Shown piece by piece: positions 25,101 to 44,995 of a stretch of 45,000 nucleotides of DNA; positions within the stretch are counted from its first letter, which is position 1; each line of letters starts with the position of its first letter. This DNA comes from Neocallimastix lanati (nom. inval.). Lineage: Eukaryota > Neocallimastigomycota > Neocallimastigomycetes > Neocallimastigales > Neocallimastigaceae. The stretch lies in the NCBI GenBank assembly GCA_016946835.1, contig JACVTC010000036.1, positions 845,001-890,000 on the forward strand, in the 5' to 3' direction. The notes beneath the pieces are model-generated. The model searched no databases, had not been told where the DNA came from, and was given only the letters and a program-made list of their open reading frames with translations. The translations under genes were made by a program, and so were the position numbers.

Positions 25101-25490
25101 TATTTATTAAATTCTTAAATTGTTCTATATTTTTTTTTTAAATATGAAATGAAAATTAATATTTGTATTAATAATAATAATAATAATATATTGTAAATGT
25201 AAATAGATTCAATTGAAAAGGCTTCTAAACGTGTATGGGTAGTTTCTATCGTAACCTTTATACTTGGATGCGTTATTACTTTAGGTATTACTCTTCTTAT
25301 TCTTTGTAGAAATGGTGGCTTATTTAACACCTCATCGACAATTTATTCTGAACCATCTGCAATTGAAATTAAGAGTAGTTTAAATACCAATAACAATTTT
25401 GATTCATCAGCTTTTGTATCAGAAGATACAAAACTAAGTTCATCTGTATTTAATACTCCTGTAATTAGCACTGAACCAAACGTATTTTAA
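22161..25490 (+). CDS. PAS domain / eIF2-alpha-kinase-type / transmembrane protein
   Basis: Exons 22161-22349, 22772-25061 and 25207-25490 join in frame to 920 residues. Residues ~25-145 form a PAS domain (ENGIILEINTATSRLFGWNKDEI, split by intron 1, then a GLNKNGLTFPCDISLGM strand pair). The kinase starts near residue 172 with GKGGFGQV (177 on), YAIKK (Lys199), and NIVRYHASWIE. Then comes a ~220-residue acidic Ser/Asn-rich insert, LIIQMELCSGQTL, HRDVKPAN (Asp556), GDFGLAKD (Asp574) and TYIYASPEQ. The large insert after NIVRYHASWIE and the ELC..TLE motif mark the eIF2-alpha kinase family (GCN2/PERK/HRI/PKR), which represses translation under stress. A short coiled segment precedes one hydrophobic span (~836-859, VWVVSIVTFILGCV onward), then a Ser/Thr-rich tail of ~60 residues. 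All catalytic residues are present. The substrate is inferred from family only. Confidence 0.9.
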
Positions 25491-25875
25491 TACTGAAGGT
25501 AGTGCAACGATAGTAGTAGATATGTGTAAAAATCAAAATGGTAATATTAAAAACTCTTGAAAGTATTGGAAAGAAATTGTTAAAAATAATGATTAATATG
25601 GAGATAATAATAATAAAAAAAAAAAAAAAAAAAAATAAAAATAAAAATAAAATAAAAAAAATAAAAATAAAAATAAATAAATAAATAAAAATTAAAATTA
25701 AATAAAATAAAAAGATAGTGAATATAATAAAAAAAAATGTAATATATATTATAATAAGAAAGTATTCAAAAAAAAAAAAAAAAAAAAAAAAAACGAAGAG
25801 AAAAAAAAATGAAAAAAAATGAAATATGAAAAAATGTAAAAAGAAAATATGTAGAACAGAATTATTTATTTATTT

Positions 25876-25911
<36 letters not shown>

Positions 25912-26564
25912 AAAAAAAGAAGATAAAAAAAAAATGAAAAGTGAAAATAAAAAAGAAAATAAGAAGTGATTTATTAAAATGAAATTAATAAATAAATGAG
26001 TAAAAAATTAGGTAAATAAATGAATAAATAAAAGAATAAATAAAAGAATAAACAGATTAATTAATTTAAAGATTAATTAATATATTAAGTAAATAAATGA
26101 AAAAATAAATGAAATATAGTAATTGTATTATTATGAGTTTATAAATTTAATTATATCTCAATATAAATATGATTAATAGTATTATTTATTTTTTAAATAA
26201 TTGAAATTGATACATAATTGATACATAAACATTTTCATTATTTAAAATATTAAATTTCTACCAATAAAATCTTTACTATAAAAGGATAATAAATAAATAA
26301 ATAAATAATAAATAAATAAAAATAAATAAATGAAAAAATAAAAAATAGATAAATAAAAGATAAATAAATAAATGTTAATGATAATATTTAAATATGAGAT
26401 TAACGTAATAAAGTGTAATACACAATATATTAATATAGAAACATTTAATTTAAAATAATTATAAACTATATTAATAAAGCTAATATAATTATAAATCATA
26501 AATTCCTGACTCTTAACATAAATAAAAGTGTTGCTAATAACAATAATAGTATTGATAGTGAAAA
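25491..26564. other. A-rich low-complexity spacer
   Basis: 3' flank of the PAS-kinase gene. It is strongly purine-rich on the + strand, with A runs and AAATA, GAAAA and AAATAAATA motifs from about 25600 to 26380. The antisense frame at 26242-26601 is Ile/Tyr/Phe low complexity and is not supported as a gene. Confidence 0.6.
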
Positions 26565-27134
26565 AAAGGAATATTAATGATTTTGAAAATATTAGTATCA
26601 TTACAAATAATATTGTGAATAGGTCAGTTGGTGAAAATCTTGTTAGTAATTTTCTAAATAATGAGTGGTACCGATGATTTAACTTCCTTCTTGGTGGAAA
26701 AGAAGCAGACGTTATTGACTTAGATTATAAAAAGGAATGTGATGCTTTTTTTTTTTTTTTTTATTTTTTTTTTTTAACAACCAAATCATTTCTGGTGATT
26801 ATTTTAAAACGCCATCCTTTAGTGCAATCTTTGGCTCTCTTTACAGAAATTATGCCTAAGACTAGTATTCGAAAAAGAATGTTGTTCACATAACAGTATA
26901 AGCACAAACTAATCAGGAGCTTTAACCCTGAAAATGTAGTAAGACAGGACCAACAGGGCCAATGTCTCTGAAAGAGAAGATCATAATTTCTTTCAAATTG
27001 TCAATTCAAACCTTAATCCGAAATAAGAATTCCATTTAAGCAGAAATCTTATAATCTAGAGGTGGAGTTCATTACATATGGACTTTTTTCTGAATTTGCT
27101 ATATGCTTTATTTTGAATATTTCTTTTATTTCAC
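26565..27134 (+). repeat. Interspersed decayed coding repeat, copy B
   Basis: Direct-orientation counterpart of 17930-18482. This copy preserves the protein better in one block near 26690-26855: FLLGGKEADVIDLDYKKECD, then a poly-T insertion (26744-26775), then NNQIISGDYFKTPSFSAIFG and SLYRNYA before a stop. Further on, KTGPTGPM (copy A) is KTGPTGPMSLKEK here with a small insertion (about 26986-26995). Several stops and homopolymer indels make it non-functional. The protein family was not recognised. Confidence 0.7.
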
Positions 27135-27613
27135 ATTAATATTTAAAATATTAGTATGTTCAAATTGGACAAATAATATTTATTTTTTTATTAATTCTGT
27201 TTTTTTTTTTTTCTTTTAGAAAAAAAAAATATTCATATAATTGTTAAATGAATAAATAAATAAAGTTAAAGTTCACAATAATTGCAACGACAAAAAAAAA
27301 AGATCATTTATATAAATTAGAAAATTAATAAATTATTAAATAAATATTTATAATTAATGAATAACAATAAAGTTTTATTTTATTATAATAATTTTCATTA
27401 ATAATAATCAGTTTTTAAATATATTTGTATCTATATCTATTTACTTTTTTTTAATATGTATAGTTAATAAATAAAAAAGTATATATATATATTATATTTA
27501 TGTATGTATGATAACAATTTTAAGAAATATTTCTAATGTATATTTAATACTTTTATTTATTCATTTATTATTATAATTACAAATTTTATATTTTATTTTA
27601 TTATTATTAAATT
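27135..27613. other. A/T-rich spacer 3' of ZWILCH
   Basis: Low-complexity A/T sequence between repeat copy B and the ZWILCH stop codon. Nothing else recognised. Confidence 0.55.
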
Positions 27614-31862
<4,249 letters not shown>

Positions 31863-32286
31863 TACTAGTATAATTTATTTAATAATATTTAAAACCGTTT
31901 TTATTTTTAATTTTTTTATTAATATTATTATTTTTTTATAAATAATTAATAAATAAAATAATACCTAGCTTCTAATAATGATTTTTTACTTCATTATTAA
32001 ATTGATAGTTTGAAATTAAAGTTTAATTTATAATTAACAATTAATATTTATTAAAATTAAAAAATGAAATAATTGAATTTTTACCAATCATAATCTTATT
32101 TTAATTATTTTTTTTAAATATTAAATAAAATATATTTTTAAATTAATTAACCAAGGAAAATGAATTACAAAAAAAAAAAGGTTAACATAGAAAAATAATT
32201 AGTGATTAATAGATAAACTTTTGAACATGAAATTTTAGATGAATGTAAAAGTAAATAAAAAATAAAATAACAAATAAAAAAAAAGA

Positions 32287-32500
32287 AGATATTTATTAAA
32301 ATCAATGTTTTATTTTTATTTATATAATAAAACGATTAATAATGACTATTGTAAAAAAAAAAAAAAATTAAAATAAAATAAAAAAAAAAAAAAGATATTT
32401 ATTATTAAAATCAATGTTTTATTTATATAACAAAACGATTAATTATGACTATTGTAAAAAAAAAAAAAAAAATTAAAATAAAATAAAAAAAAAAAAAAAA
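32287..32500. repeat. Tandem duplication, ~107-bp unit, two copies
   Basis: The block beginning agatatttatta, containing aaaatcaatgttttattt and gactattgtaaaaa and ending in an A-rich tract with aataaaataaaa, occurs at about 32287-32393 and again at about 32394-32500 with few differences. Confidence 0.75.
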
Positions 32501-32809
32501 TATAATAAATAAATAATAAACATAAAAAGATAAATAAATATTAATAAATAAAAATAAACACAAAAGAATATAAATAAATAAATATAGAATAAATAAATAG
32601 ATAAATAAATGAATAAATATATTCAAAATAGATAAATAAATATGTAAATATATACATAAATAAATGTATAAATAAATAGTTATATTTTATTAATATACAT
32701 TAAAAATTCAATATAGATTAAAAAAATATTAATTTTTAAAATTTTATTGCTATTTTAAATATTTTAGATATTTTAAATATACATAACATTTTAAGTTATA
32801 TAATAATGA

Positions 32810-33680
32810 TATAATGTCGATGTTTCGAATTTTTCATCAAATTCTTTAATAATTTCAAATTTTTATAAATAATAATAAAATCCAATTATATTTTATAATA
32901 TCATTTAAGTCAGTTGATTTCTTTTTTATTTTTTGGAAAGTAAAGTATCACCCATTATTTGTACCATAGAATAGTATATATTAGGATGAATAGGAATATG
33001 GACGTTTTTACATATTTGGTATTTTTGTTTTCTTCAAACCATGATTTTTCATTTCTTCTTCTTCATATTCAGATACTTTTCTGTCATGTTTTCATGCATT
33101 ATTTATTTCTTTGATATAACTTTTAAAATAAAATATTACTATTGATTATTTAATAGCGTTAATTTTTGTTGATACATTAATTTTTTCATCTTCCAAACCT
33201 CTTTTATGTATACCACTAATTTTTAAACACCTATTTAATAAAGAAGAACTAGAAGAACCTATTTCTATTGATATTATATGAAAATAATAAATACTAGAAA
33301 AAAATATTACTCCTTAGAATATTTTTTCTTAGAATATTGAAAAATATATATTAATGATTATCATTATAATCATAATCCTCATCACATGGAACAAGGAAAG
33401 CATCTTTTTTTTTTTATAATGATTTTTGAATATAAATTATATTGTAATTGAATAAATGTGATATTAATCAATTTAGAAGAAGTGAATATAAAAGTATTAT
33501 TTAAATCAATAACATAAGAATTTTTGTCTTTGATTATTATTTGCTAAATGATTATTTTTAAAATAATTGAATTGATTATAACTAAGTTTTTATTTTTTAA
33601 AAAATATAAACAAAAAATATGATTATTTGTTATTAATCCATATAATGACTTTTCTTCAGATGGCATTGATAGTATAAAAA
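32810..33680 (-). pseudogene. Decayed protein-coding gene, unknown family
   Basis: Reading the minus strand from 33680, protein-like stretches follow each other but are broken by stops and a poly-A shift. They are MPSEEKSLYGLITNNHIF (~33667), KDKNSYVIDLNNTFIFTSSK (~33525), DAFLVPCDEDYDYNDNH (~33404), IGSSSSSLLNRCLKISGIHK (~33265, with GLEDEKINVSTKINAIK after it), KVSEYEEEEMKNHGLKKTK (~33078) and RPYSYSS...ILFYGTNNG (~33005). Some stops may be introns, yet no full set of splice sites restores a frame. The hydrophilic, G+C-richer pieces stand out from the flanks. Family not recognised. Confidence 0.5.
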
Positions 33681-34451
33681 ATTAATGCATGGTCTAAATA
33701 TTTTTATTATATAATTATTTTCATTAACATATAATAAAATGAAAATAAAATAATTAATATTAAATGTAAAAAAATAAAATTATTATAAATAATTAAAAAT
33801 AAAATTAAAAATAAAAAGATAGAAACAATTAATCTTTTTTTTTTTTTTTTATATAATAATATAACAAAAGATAAAAAAAAAAGTAATGAATAAATAAACT
33901 AAATTATATTAAAAAGTTGTCAATAAATTTTAAAAGATTCTAATATATATAACATATATATATAATGTTAAAAATAATGTTTAATACTAAATTGATATAA
34001 AAGAATTATTAAATATATATATATATATATATGTATATCAATAAAACAAAAAAAGTTAATATTGGAAATAAATAAATATATATATATACATATATAAAAT
34101 ATGCTCAGACTTTGTTAAATGTAAATACTATATACACCCAAATATATATATATTTACATTAATAAAAAAATTTTCTCAAATCATTTATTTCAAATGAAAA
34201 ACTCTATATTATAATTAATATAATAAATTCATTACTACAGTAATAAAAAAAAAATAATTAAATACTATATAAAATGAATAAAAGATTAACAAAATTCAAT
34301 AATAAATATAGTGATTGTTCTATTTAATTATATAGAAAAATAAATAAATAAATAATAAAGGTAAACAAAAAACATAAAGACTTGTATTAATAAAAAAATT
34401 TTTTTTTACTTTTAATATTTTCAAATTCCTTTTTTCATATTTTGTTTTTGG

Positions 34452-34516
<65 letters not shown>

Positions 34517-34650
34517 TTATTTTATCTAAAATTATTTATTAATATTGGTAGTTTTCAGTAAATGTATATATATTTTCTCTTTTATTCTTTTTTTTTAAAT
34601 ATTTATATCAATCATTCTTTATTAATATTTTTATTTCATTATATATACAA
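33681..34650. other. A/T-rich gene-poor spacer with (ATT)n array
   Basis: Poly-A/T tracts, TA runs and a perfect (ATT)n microsatellite at about 34454-34514. No coding signal recognised. Confidence 0.6.
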
Positions 34651-34761
34651 ATGAATATTCATTTTTTACAGGTTAATATAATGAAATTATTTTTTTATTA
34701 ATAAGAGTAGTTCATAATATATATATATATATAATATAATAACCACATATATATAAATAAA

Positions 34762-34792
<31 letters not shown>

Positions 34793-35099
34793 AATAGTTA
34801 ATAATATTTATATAATATAAATAATAATTTAAAATATATTGATTTTTATCATTATTTAATTTTTTTTTGTTTTTTATTGGTGTTTATAGTTTCAATTACT
34901 AATGCTATCAATACTAGTATGATTGTTTTAATAATATTTAAAAGCTTTTTTATTTTTAATTTTTTTATATTATTATTTTTTATAAATAATTAATAAATAA
35001 AATAATACTTAGCTTTTAAGAATGGTTTTTTACTTCATTATTAAATTGATAGTCTGAAATTAAAGTTTAATATATGATTAACAATTCATATTTATTAAA

Positions 35100-35114
35100 A
35101 TTTAAAAATGAAAA
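35100..35114. repeat. Target-site duplication of the SINE, left copy
   Basis: atttaaaaatgaaaa, identical to 35558-35572. The parent duplication has a single closely similar site (attaaaaaatgaaat, near 32058), confirming duplication upon insertion. Confidence 0.88.
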
Positions 35115-35557
35115 ACATAGACTTGCACATATGGGTACCCATCTCCCATATGGCCATACAGTTATTAATTAACTGTAAGGTGATGAGTTATTGGCATACT
35201 GTATCAGCTTCGCCGCTCTCAATCGTCGTTACACACTGCCCGGAGATGCATTCCTAACGTTCCTACATATATCTCTAATGACCACGAGCATCAGAACGGA
35301 ACCATTAACTCCTCCCTAGTGGGTGTAATCATTGGCGATTGGAAATTTTACAATCATCAAGGTCTATGCTTCAATTCAAAGCGTAGTATCAGGGATGGGT
35401 GAAATAATCATTTGAGGGAAAGCCTTATGGACATCACGTGTGGTCTCATGATATCCCAGGATAGAAACCTCATCCGATTATTTGGTGCCATGCCGAGGAT
35501 TCGAACCCCGCCCTCTACAGTGACCTGTATCGTCCTAACCGACTGGACCAACATGGC
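35115..35557 (-). mobile_element. tRNA-derived SINE, 443 bp, full length
   Basis: A markedly G+C-richer block interrupts the duplicated A/T-rich sequence, and comparison with the uninterrupted parent copy defines it precisely. It is flanked by identical 15-bp direct repeats (atttaaaaatgaaaa at 35100-35114 and 35558-35572). Read on the minus strand, its 5' end is a tRNA-like head at position +1 of the tRNA, carrying Pol III A and B boxes. It is followed by a ~370-bp unrelated body and ends beside a T run from the target duplication. The body contains palindromes such as ATGGGTACCCAT (35136-35147). No open frame of note. Non-autonomous. A partner LINE is not in the window. Confidence 0.88.
35483..35557 (-). 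other. tRNA-like head of the SINE (A box, B box, CCA)
   Basis: Minus strand, 72 nt plus CCA. The acceptor stem GCCATGT pairs with GCATGGC (one G-T). The D arm GTCC/GGAC pairs perfectly with a loop holding the invariant GG. The T arm CGGGG/CCTCG carries loop TTCGAAT. A discriminator A is followed by CCA (35483-35485). The A box TGGTCCAGTCGG is at 35539-35550 and the B box GGTTCGAATCC at 35497-35507. The anticodon arm TACAG/CTGTA has a 4-nt loop (GTCA) instead of 7, so it cannot serve as a normal tRNA. Confidence 0.85.
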
Positions 35558-35572
35558 ATTTAAAAATGAAAA
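35558..35572. repeat. Target-site duplication of the SINE, right copy
   Basis: atttaaaaatgaaaa, starting immediately after the first nucleotide of the tRNA-like head. Confidence 0.88.
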
Positions 35573-35895
35573 TAATTGAATTTTTACCAATCATAATTTT
35601 ATTTTAATTATATTTTTTTAAATATTATATAAAATATATTTTTAAATTAATTAACCAAATAAAATGAATTATAAATGTTAACTTTTTTTTTAATTCATTT
35701 TATTTGGTTAACATAGAATAATTATTAGTGATTAAGAGATAAACTTGTGAACATGAATTTTTTGATGAATATAAAAGTAAATAATAAATTATATAATAAG
35801 TAAATAATAAATAAAAAAAAGGTTAATTATTATTATCAATATATTATTTTTATTTATTTATATAGCAAAACAATTAATTATGACTATTATACTAT

Positions 35896-36918
35896 TATAA
35901 AATATAATAATAATAAAATAATAATAATAATAATAATAGTAAATAATAAATAAATAAATAAATATAAATAAAATAAATAAATGAATATATAAAAATAGAT
36001 AAATATATAAATAAATAATAAAAGGATAAATTTTATTATTTATAATAATTTTAACTGCAAAAACTTTGAATAATTAATTAAAAAAATTACTATATATATT
36101 TAAAAATAAAATTTAAAGTTTTGTATCTATAAAGTTGACATGCATGAAATTAAATATATTATTGTCAAATTAATTAACTTGACAATAATATATTTAATTA
36201 TTTATAATTTAAAGTTTAACAATTTTTATATATTGGTGATAATACTTTTAAACTTACTTCATAATATTATAAAAAATTAACTATTATAATTAAAATCTAA
36301 CAAAAAAAAAAAAAAAAGTAATAAATATTGTTTATATTTATTATTTTCAATAATATTAAATATATATTATTCATAAATATTATTACCATTTATTTAATCA
36401 AATTCCTTTTTCTTTTTATTGTTTTTCTTTATTTTATTCAAATATGTATGTTATAATAATTTTATATGATTTTTTATTAAAAAAAAAAAGTTTTTATATC
36501 AGTAATATCTCTATCATAGACCTAAAAATTATTTTTAAATTTTATGCGTAAGATAAAATATTGGAAAAAATTTTTTGAATGTTACATATTAATTTATGAA
36601 TATTATTTATAATTAAAATTTAATTATTGAACATAATTATGGAAACAAAGTTGTCGTAAATTGTCTTAAAATTATTTTTACTATTTTTTTATTTATTTAT
36701 TTATTTTTATTTTTATTTTTTTATTTAATTTATTTTATCTTATTTTATCTAATTTTTATTTACTTTATATTATATATTATTATTTTTTAAAAAATATTAT
36801 TAATACTTTTTTCGTAAAAATCTTTGTTAATATTTTTTTATAAAAATTTTTTATAATATTTTTTTCATAATATTTATATTTTAATTTGTATAGGTTGTAG
36901 ATTAAAAAAGAATACTTA
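35896..36918. other. A/T-rich spacer upstream of the CAMK-like kinase
   Basis: Low-complexity A/T sequence. A hairpin-capable inverted repeat is visible around 36150-36200 (ttaaatatattattgtcaa and its complement ttgacaataatatatttaa, separated by ttaattaac). No gene recognised. Confidence 0.6.
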
Positions 36919-41679
<4,761 letters not shown>

Positions 41680-41785
41680 AAGAAAAAAAATAAATCTTTT
41701 TAATCTGATTTTAATTGTAAATAATAAAAGATTTATAATATCTTTCCAAAATTTTAATAATGTATAATTATTTTAAAATATTATA

Positions 41786-41826
<41 letters not shown>

Positions 41827-41959
41827 ATAAATATTATTTATGCTATAATATCATTATGTATATTTTATAATAAAATCAATATCTTTAAAAAATTAAATAT
41901 ATTTTCATTTATATAAAAAAATATATATATATATTTAAAATTTTAATTATTTTATTGCT

Positions 41960-41990
<31 letters not shown>

Positions 41991-42386
41991 TTATTTTACA
42001 AATTTTCCTATTTAATAATTTAATAATAATTATTGTTATTTTAAAAAAATTACAAAATTTTCAATTAAATATATAATCAATTACTAAATATTATTTTTGG
42101 TAATTTGATTTTATTCTTTTACCTATCAAAATTTTATTTAATTGAGTATTCAAATATAAGTATATTTACTGCAATTTTTCTTTAACTTTTAATTCTAATT
42201 ATAAATATAATTTATATATTTATTTTATATATATATATATATATATATTTATTTTCATTACTGATATACATTTAAATTAAATTACTTTTTATTTTTGATT
42301 TATCGATTTAGTATTATTTTATATTTATTGTTTTCAAAAATTTAATTATAATAATTATAATGTGTTAATGTGTTAATATTTTATTA
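41680..42386. other. Convergent 3' intergenic region
   Basis: Lies between the stop of the CAMK-like kinase and the stop of the PEX22-like gene on the opposite strand. It holds A/T low complexity, a TA run near 41790-41820 and TTTA repeats near 41960-41990. Both transcripts must end here. No specific signal can be assigned. Confidence 0.55.
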
Positions 42387-42858
42387 TCAATTAATTTTAA
42401 ATTTCATTAAACTACATTTTTCCAATGAATTAACAATTTCTACATTATTTTTGTCTTTTAATGAAATTGGATCTGATTCTGTGATACAAATTGTTCTGGG
42501 TATAAATTTTGAAAAGTTCTCTATAGTTTCAACATTATCATCTATAAATATATATGGTTCAATGTGCCTTGCAATATGACCTTTTCCTGGGGCAGTTGAA
42601 CAAAATAGTACCTTATTGATATTTAAAATACCTGTTTTAAAAATTTCATGCTTACTTATTGAATTAAATATTTCATTTTGTTCATTTTCATCTTTAACTT
42701 GAATTACAATATATATATCGAAATTATCGGATAAAGCAAACAATGTTGCAATTTGCTTGTCATCAATTTCTTTTGGATTTGATGAATTTAATATAATCTA
42801 GTTTTATTAACAATTTTAAATTTATAATAAAATATATTATTAAAATGATTTAATAAAA

Positions 42859-42896
<38 letters not shown>

Positions 42897-43156
42897 TTTA
42901 TTGTTTTAAATATATTAATTATATAAAAAAAAAAAAAAAAAAAAAAAAGTACATTTTTTCCTGAGATAACTATTTTAATTTTTGTATGGTTTTCGTTAAA
43001 ATTGATATTTGAATCATTATCTGCGTTTTGTATAAAATCACTAAATTCTTCTTCATCATCCAATGAATTTAACCACCATAATCCAATTGCAACCAACGTT
43101 GCAACAGTAACACCTCCAACAAATTTATAAAACAAATTTCTAGATTTTTCGGTCAT
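42387..43156 (-). CDS. PEX22-like peroxin (peroxisomal membrane anchor of PEX4)
   Basis: Two exons, 42953-43156 and 42387-42797, joined in phase 0, give 204 residues. Residues ~13-30 (GGVTVATLVAIGLWWL) form one N-terminal membrane span, followed by an acidic linker. A Rossmann-like domain starts at KIKIVISGKNIIL, continues with DIYIVIQVKDENEQ, then INKVLFCSTAPGKGHIARHI, EPYIFIDDN and PRTICIT. The VLFC.T..GK.HI.R...P.IFID pattern is the hallmark of the PEX22 family as I remember it. PEX22 tethers the ubiquitin-conjugating enzyme PEX4 at the peroxisome for recycling of the import receptor PEX5. Length and topology fit. The gene is divergent from APC7, 401 bp away. A poly-A/T rich intron of 155 bp separates the exons. 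A remote PEX22-fold protein with another role is the main alternative. Confidence 0.72.
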
Positions 43157-43557
43157 TTTATAATTTCAAAAATTTATATTTTTATTTTAAAAAAAAAAAA
43201 AAAAAAAAAAAATAAACTATATACATAAATATATGATATGTATACATATAAATTTTAAAGATAGTTTTTTAAATAAATTAAAAAAGGAAAATTTATTAAA
43301 AAAAATAAAAAAATAAATATCATCATTATATAAATGCTTCGCATTTTATTGAAAAAAATTTTTTTATTAATTAACAATAATTAAATTATTAATTTAATTT
43401 ATAATTATAATTATATTTCTTTTTTATATTTCTTTTTTTTTTTTTTTTTATAATTATTTTTTTTTATTTTATATATATATATTTCTAAATTTAGTAAAAT
43501 AATATTTACTTTTTTTTACTAATTTACAATTGAGCAGTATCAAAGATTGAAACAAAA
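43157..43557. other. Divergent intergenic region, PEX22-like / APC7
   Basis: 401 bp between two divergently transcribed start codons, with poly-A (43183-43212) and poly-T (43432-43449) tracts. Such tracts can exclude nucleosomes, but no specific promoter element is identifiable. Confidence 0.5.
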
Positions 43558-44995
43558 ATGGATATATATAAGGATACTCTAAATAAAGTAAAAGTTTTAA
43601 TTGAAGATGAATTATATTCTTCTGCTGAATTATTGGTATATTAATATATTAAACATTTAAATATTGAAGTTAAAAATATAAATTTAAAATTAGTAATCAA
43701 TAATTGAAATAATTATTAATTGCATTTTTTTATTAACATATATTTATATATATTAGTTAAGTTATATTATTTTTCAGTTACAAAATAAGCAAATTAAAAA
43801 ACTAGTCACTTATGAAGTTTTTTCATTATTTGCGGATTGTTTAGTGAAAAAAAAAGAATATAAAAGAGCTATAGTAAGTTTTAATTTATATAATTAATTT
43901 TTGTCTAAATGTAATAATAATTAATGTAATAATTTTATTTTTTCTTTTTTATCTTTTCTTTTCATTATTATTATTTTTATTTTTATTTTTATTATTTTTT
44001 TTTTATTTTATTTTATTTATTTTTTTTTTTTTTAATACATTATGAAAAGAATTATTATACACAAGCAATTGAATATATACCAAAATCAGGATATGACCAT
44101 AAAATTAATATACTAAAAGAAAAAATAGGAAATTGCTATTTAAAAAATAAAGATTATATACAAGCTAAGAAAATTGTAAAATATCATATTAATCTATAAT
44201 ATTGTAATTATTGAAATTCAATTTGTATTTACCACTATTATTTTTGCAATTATTCAATTTCACTGAAAATGTCATCATTTCATTTAATAATTAAAATTTA
44301 GTTCGAATCAATAAATTATTTTAATCGTCCTTTATCTGTGAACATTTCACTTGGAAAAATTAGTGTTCAAATTGGTGATTTACGGTATAGACAACTATAT
44401 ATATATGTACATATATAATATGAAACATTGAAAATTGATAATATGAAATTATTTTATACATTTATCATTAGAGATGCAATTATTCATTATAAAATGGCTC
44501 TTAGGTATAATTAATAATGGATTATACAGAGAAATAAATTTAAATTCTTAAAATAACAAAACAATCAGATTAATGTATCATTCAATTATCTATCTATATA
44601 TATATATATATACCATTAGGCAACAGCCTTTAGCTACCGAAATATGGACAGAATATTTAAAATATGGAGGAAAAATTGATGATACATTAAAAAGTCTTTT
44701 TATTGAAAATCCTGATAATATAAAATTTATAAAAGATTATATTGAAGCAACGTACAAAATCTATAATGCACAATTAAATGGTAATTTAAAAAGATATATA
44801 TATATATTTGTATTCAATTAATTTTATTTATGAAAATTATAATAATTTATTTTATTTAAATGTTTTACAGAGGCAAAGAATCTATTCCAAATTATAAATT
44901 CAAGATTTCATCAAAATATATATATATTAAAAGCTATTGCAGATTGTTACTATCGTTTAGGAAATAATGCTTCAGCATTTTATGCATTTTCTCAA
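43558..44995 (+). CDS. APC7: Anaphase-promoting complex subunit 7 (APC7), partial
   Basis: Seven exons so far: 43558-43635, 43778-43873, 44050-44175, 44302-44384, 44472-44504 (33 nt), 44620-44780, 44871-44995. They give 234 residues in unbroken phase, and a donor gtaaa runs into the window end. The product is a TPR protein: FSLFADCLVKKKEYKRAI, then IGNCYLKNKDYIQAKKIF, HYKMALRQQPLATEIW and ADCYYRLGNNASAFYAFSQ. It follows human APC7 block by block (HADSLFHDKEYRNAV, KMAECYTMLKQDKDA, YKEVLRQCPLALDA, LADLYFRAGDNKNSVLKF). APC7 is a TPR-lobe subunit of the APC/C ubiquitin ligase that drives mitotic exit. Human APC7 is about 565-600 residues, so more than half lies beyond the window. CDC27-type TPR subunits are a less likely alternative. 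Confidence 0.82.

Larger units (their letters stand above)
34651..35895. repeat. Segmental duplication, derived copy with dead ZWILCH exon
   Basis: Copy of 31598-32355 in the same orientation. The ZWILCH first-exon counterpart lies near 34845-34925 on the minus strand. Its ATG has become TTG, internal codons are lost (including the block encoding SSFKDTLNSLRAKK), and a stop follows. It is therefore an unprocessed pseudo-exon, not a second gene. A 443-bp SINE interrupts this copy at 35115-35557. Sequence resumes with caatcataattttattttaa right after. Confidence 0.8.

Noticed and set aside
26242-26601. 119-residue antisense frame
   Set aside because: Ile/Phe/Tyr/Leu low complexity from A-rich DNA, overlapping the start of repeat copy B. 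No start context or domain.
35486-35557. Functional tRNA gene
   Set aside because: The anticodon loop has only 4 nt, the sequence continues into a 370-bp body, and the whole block has target-site duplications, so it is a SINE head.
35408-35590. 60-residue minus-strand open frame
   Set aside because: It lies across the SINE and its right target duplication and encodes nothing recognisable.
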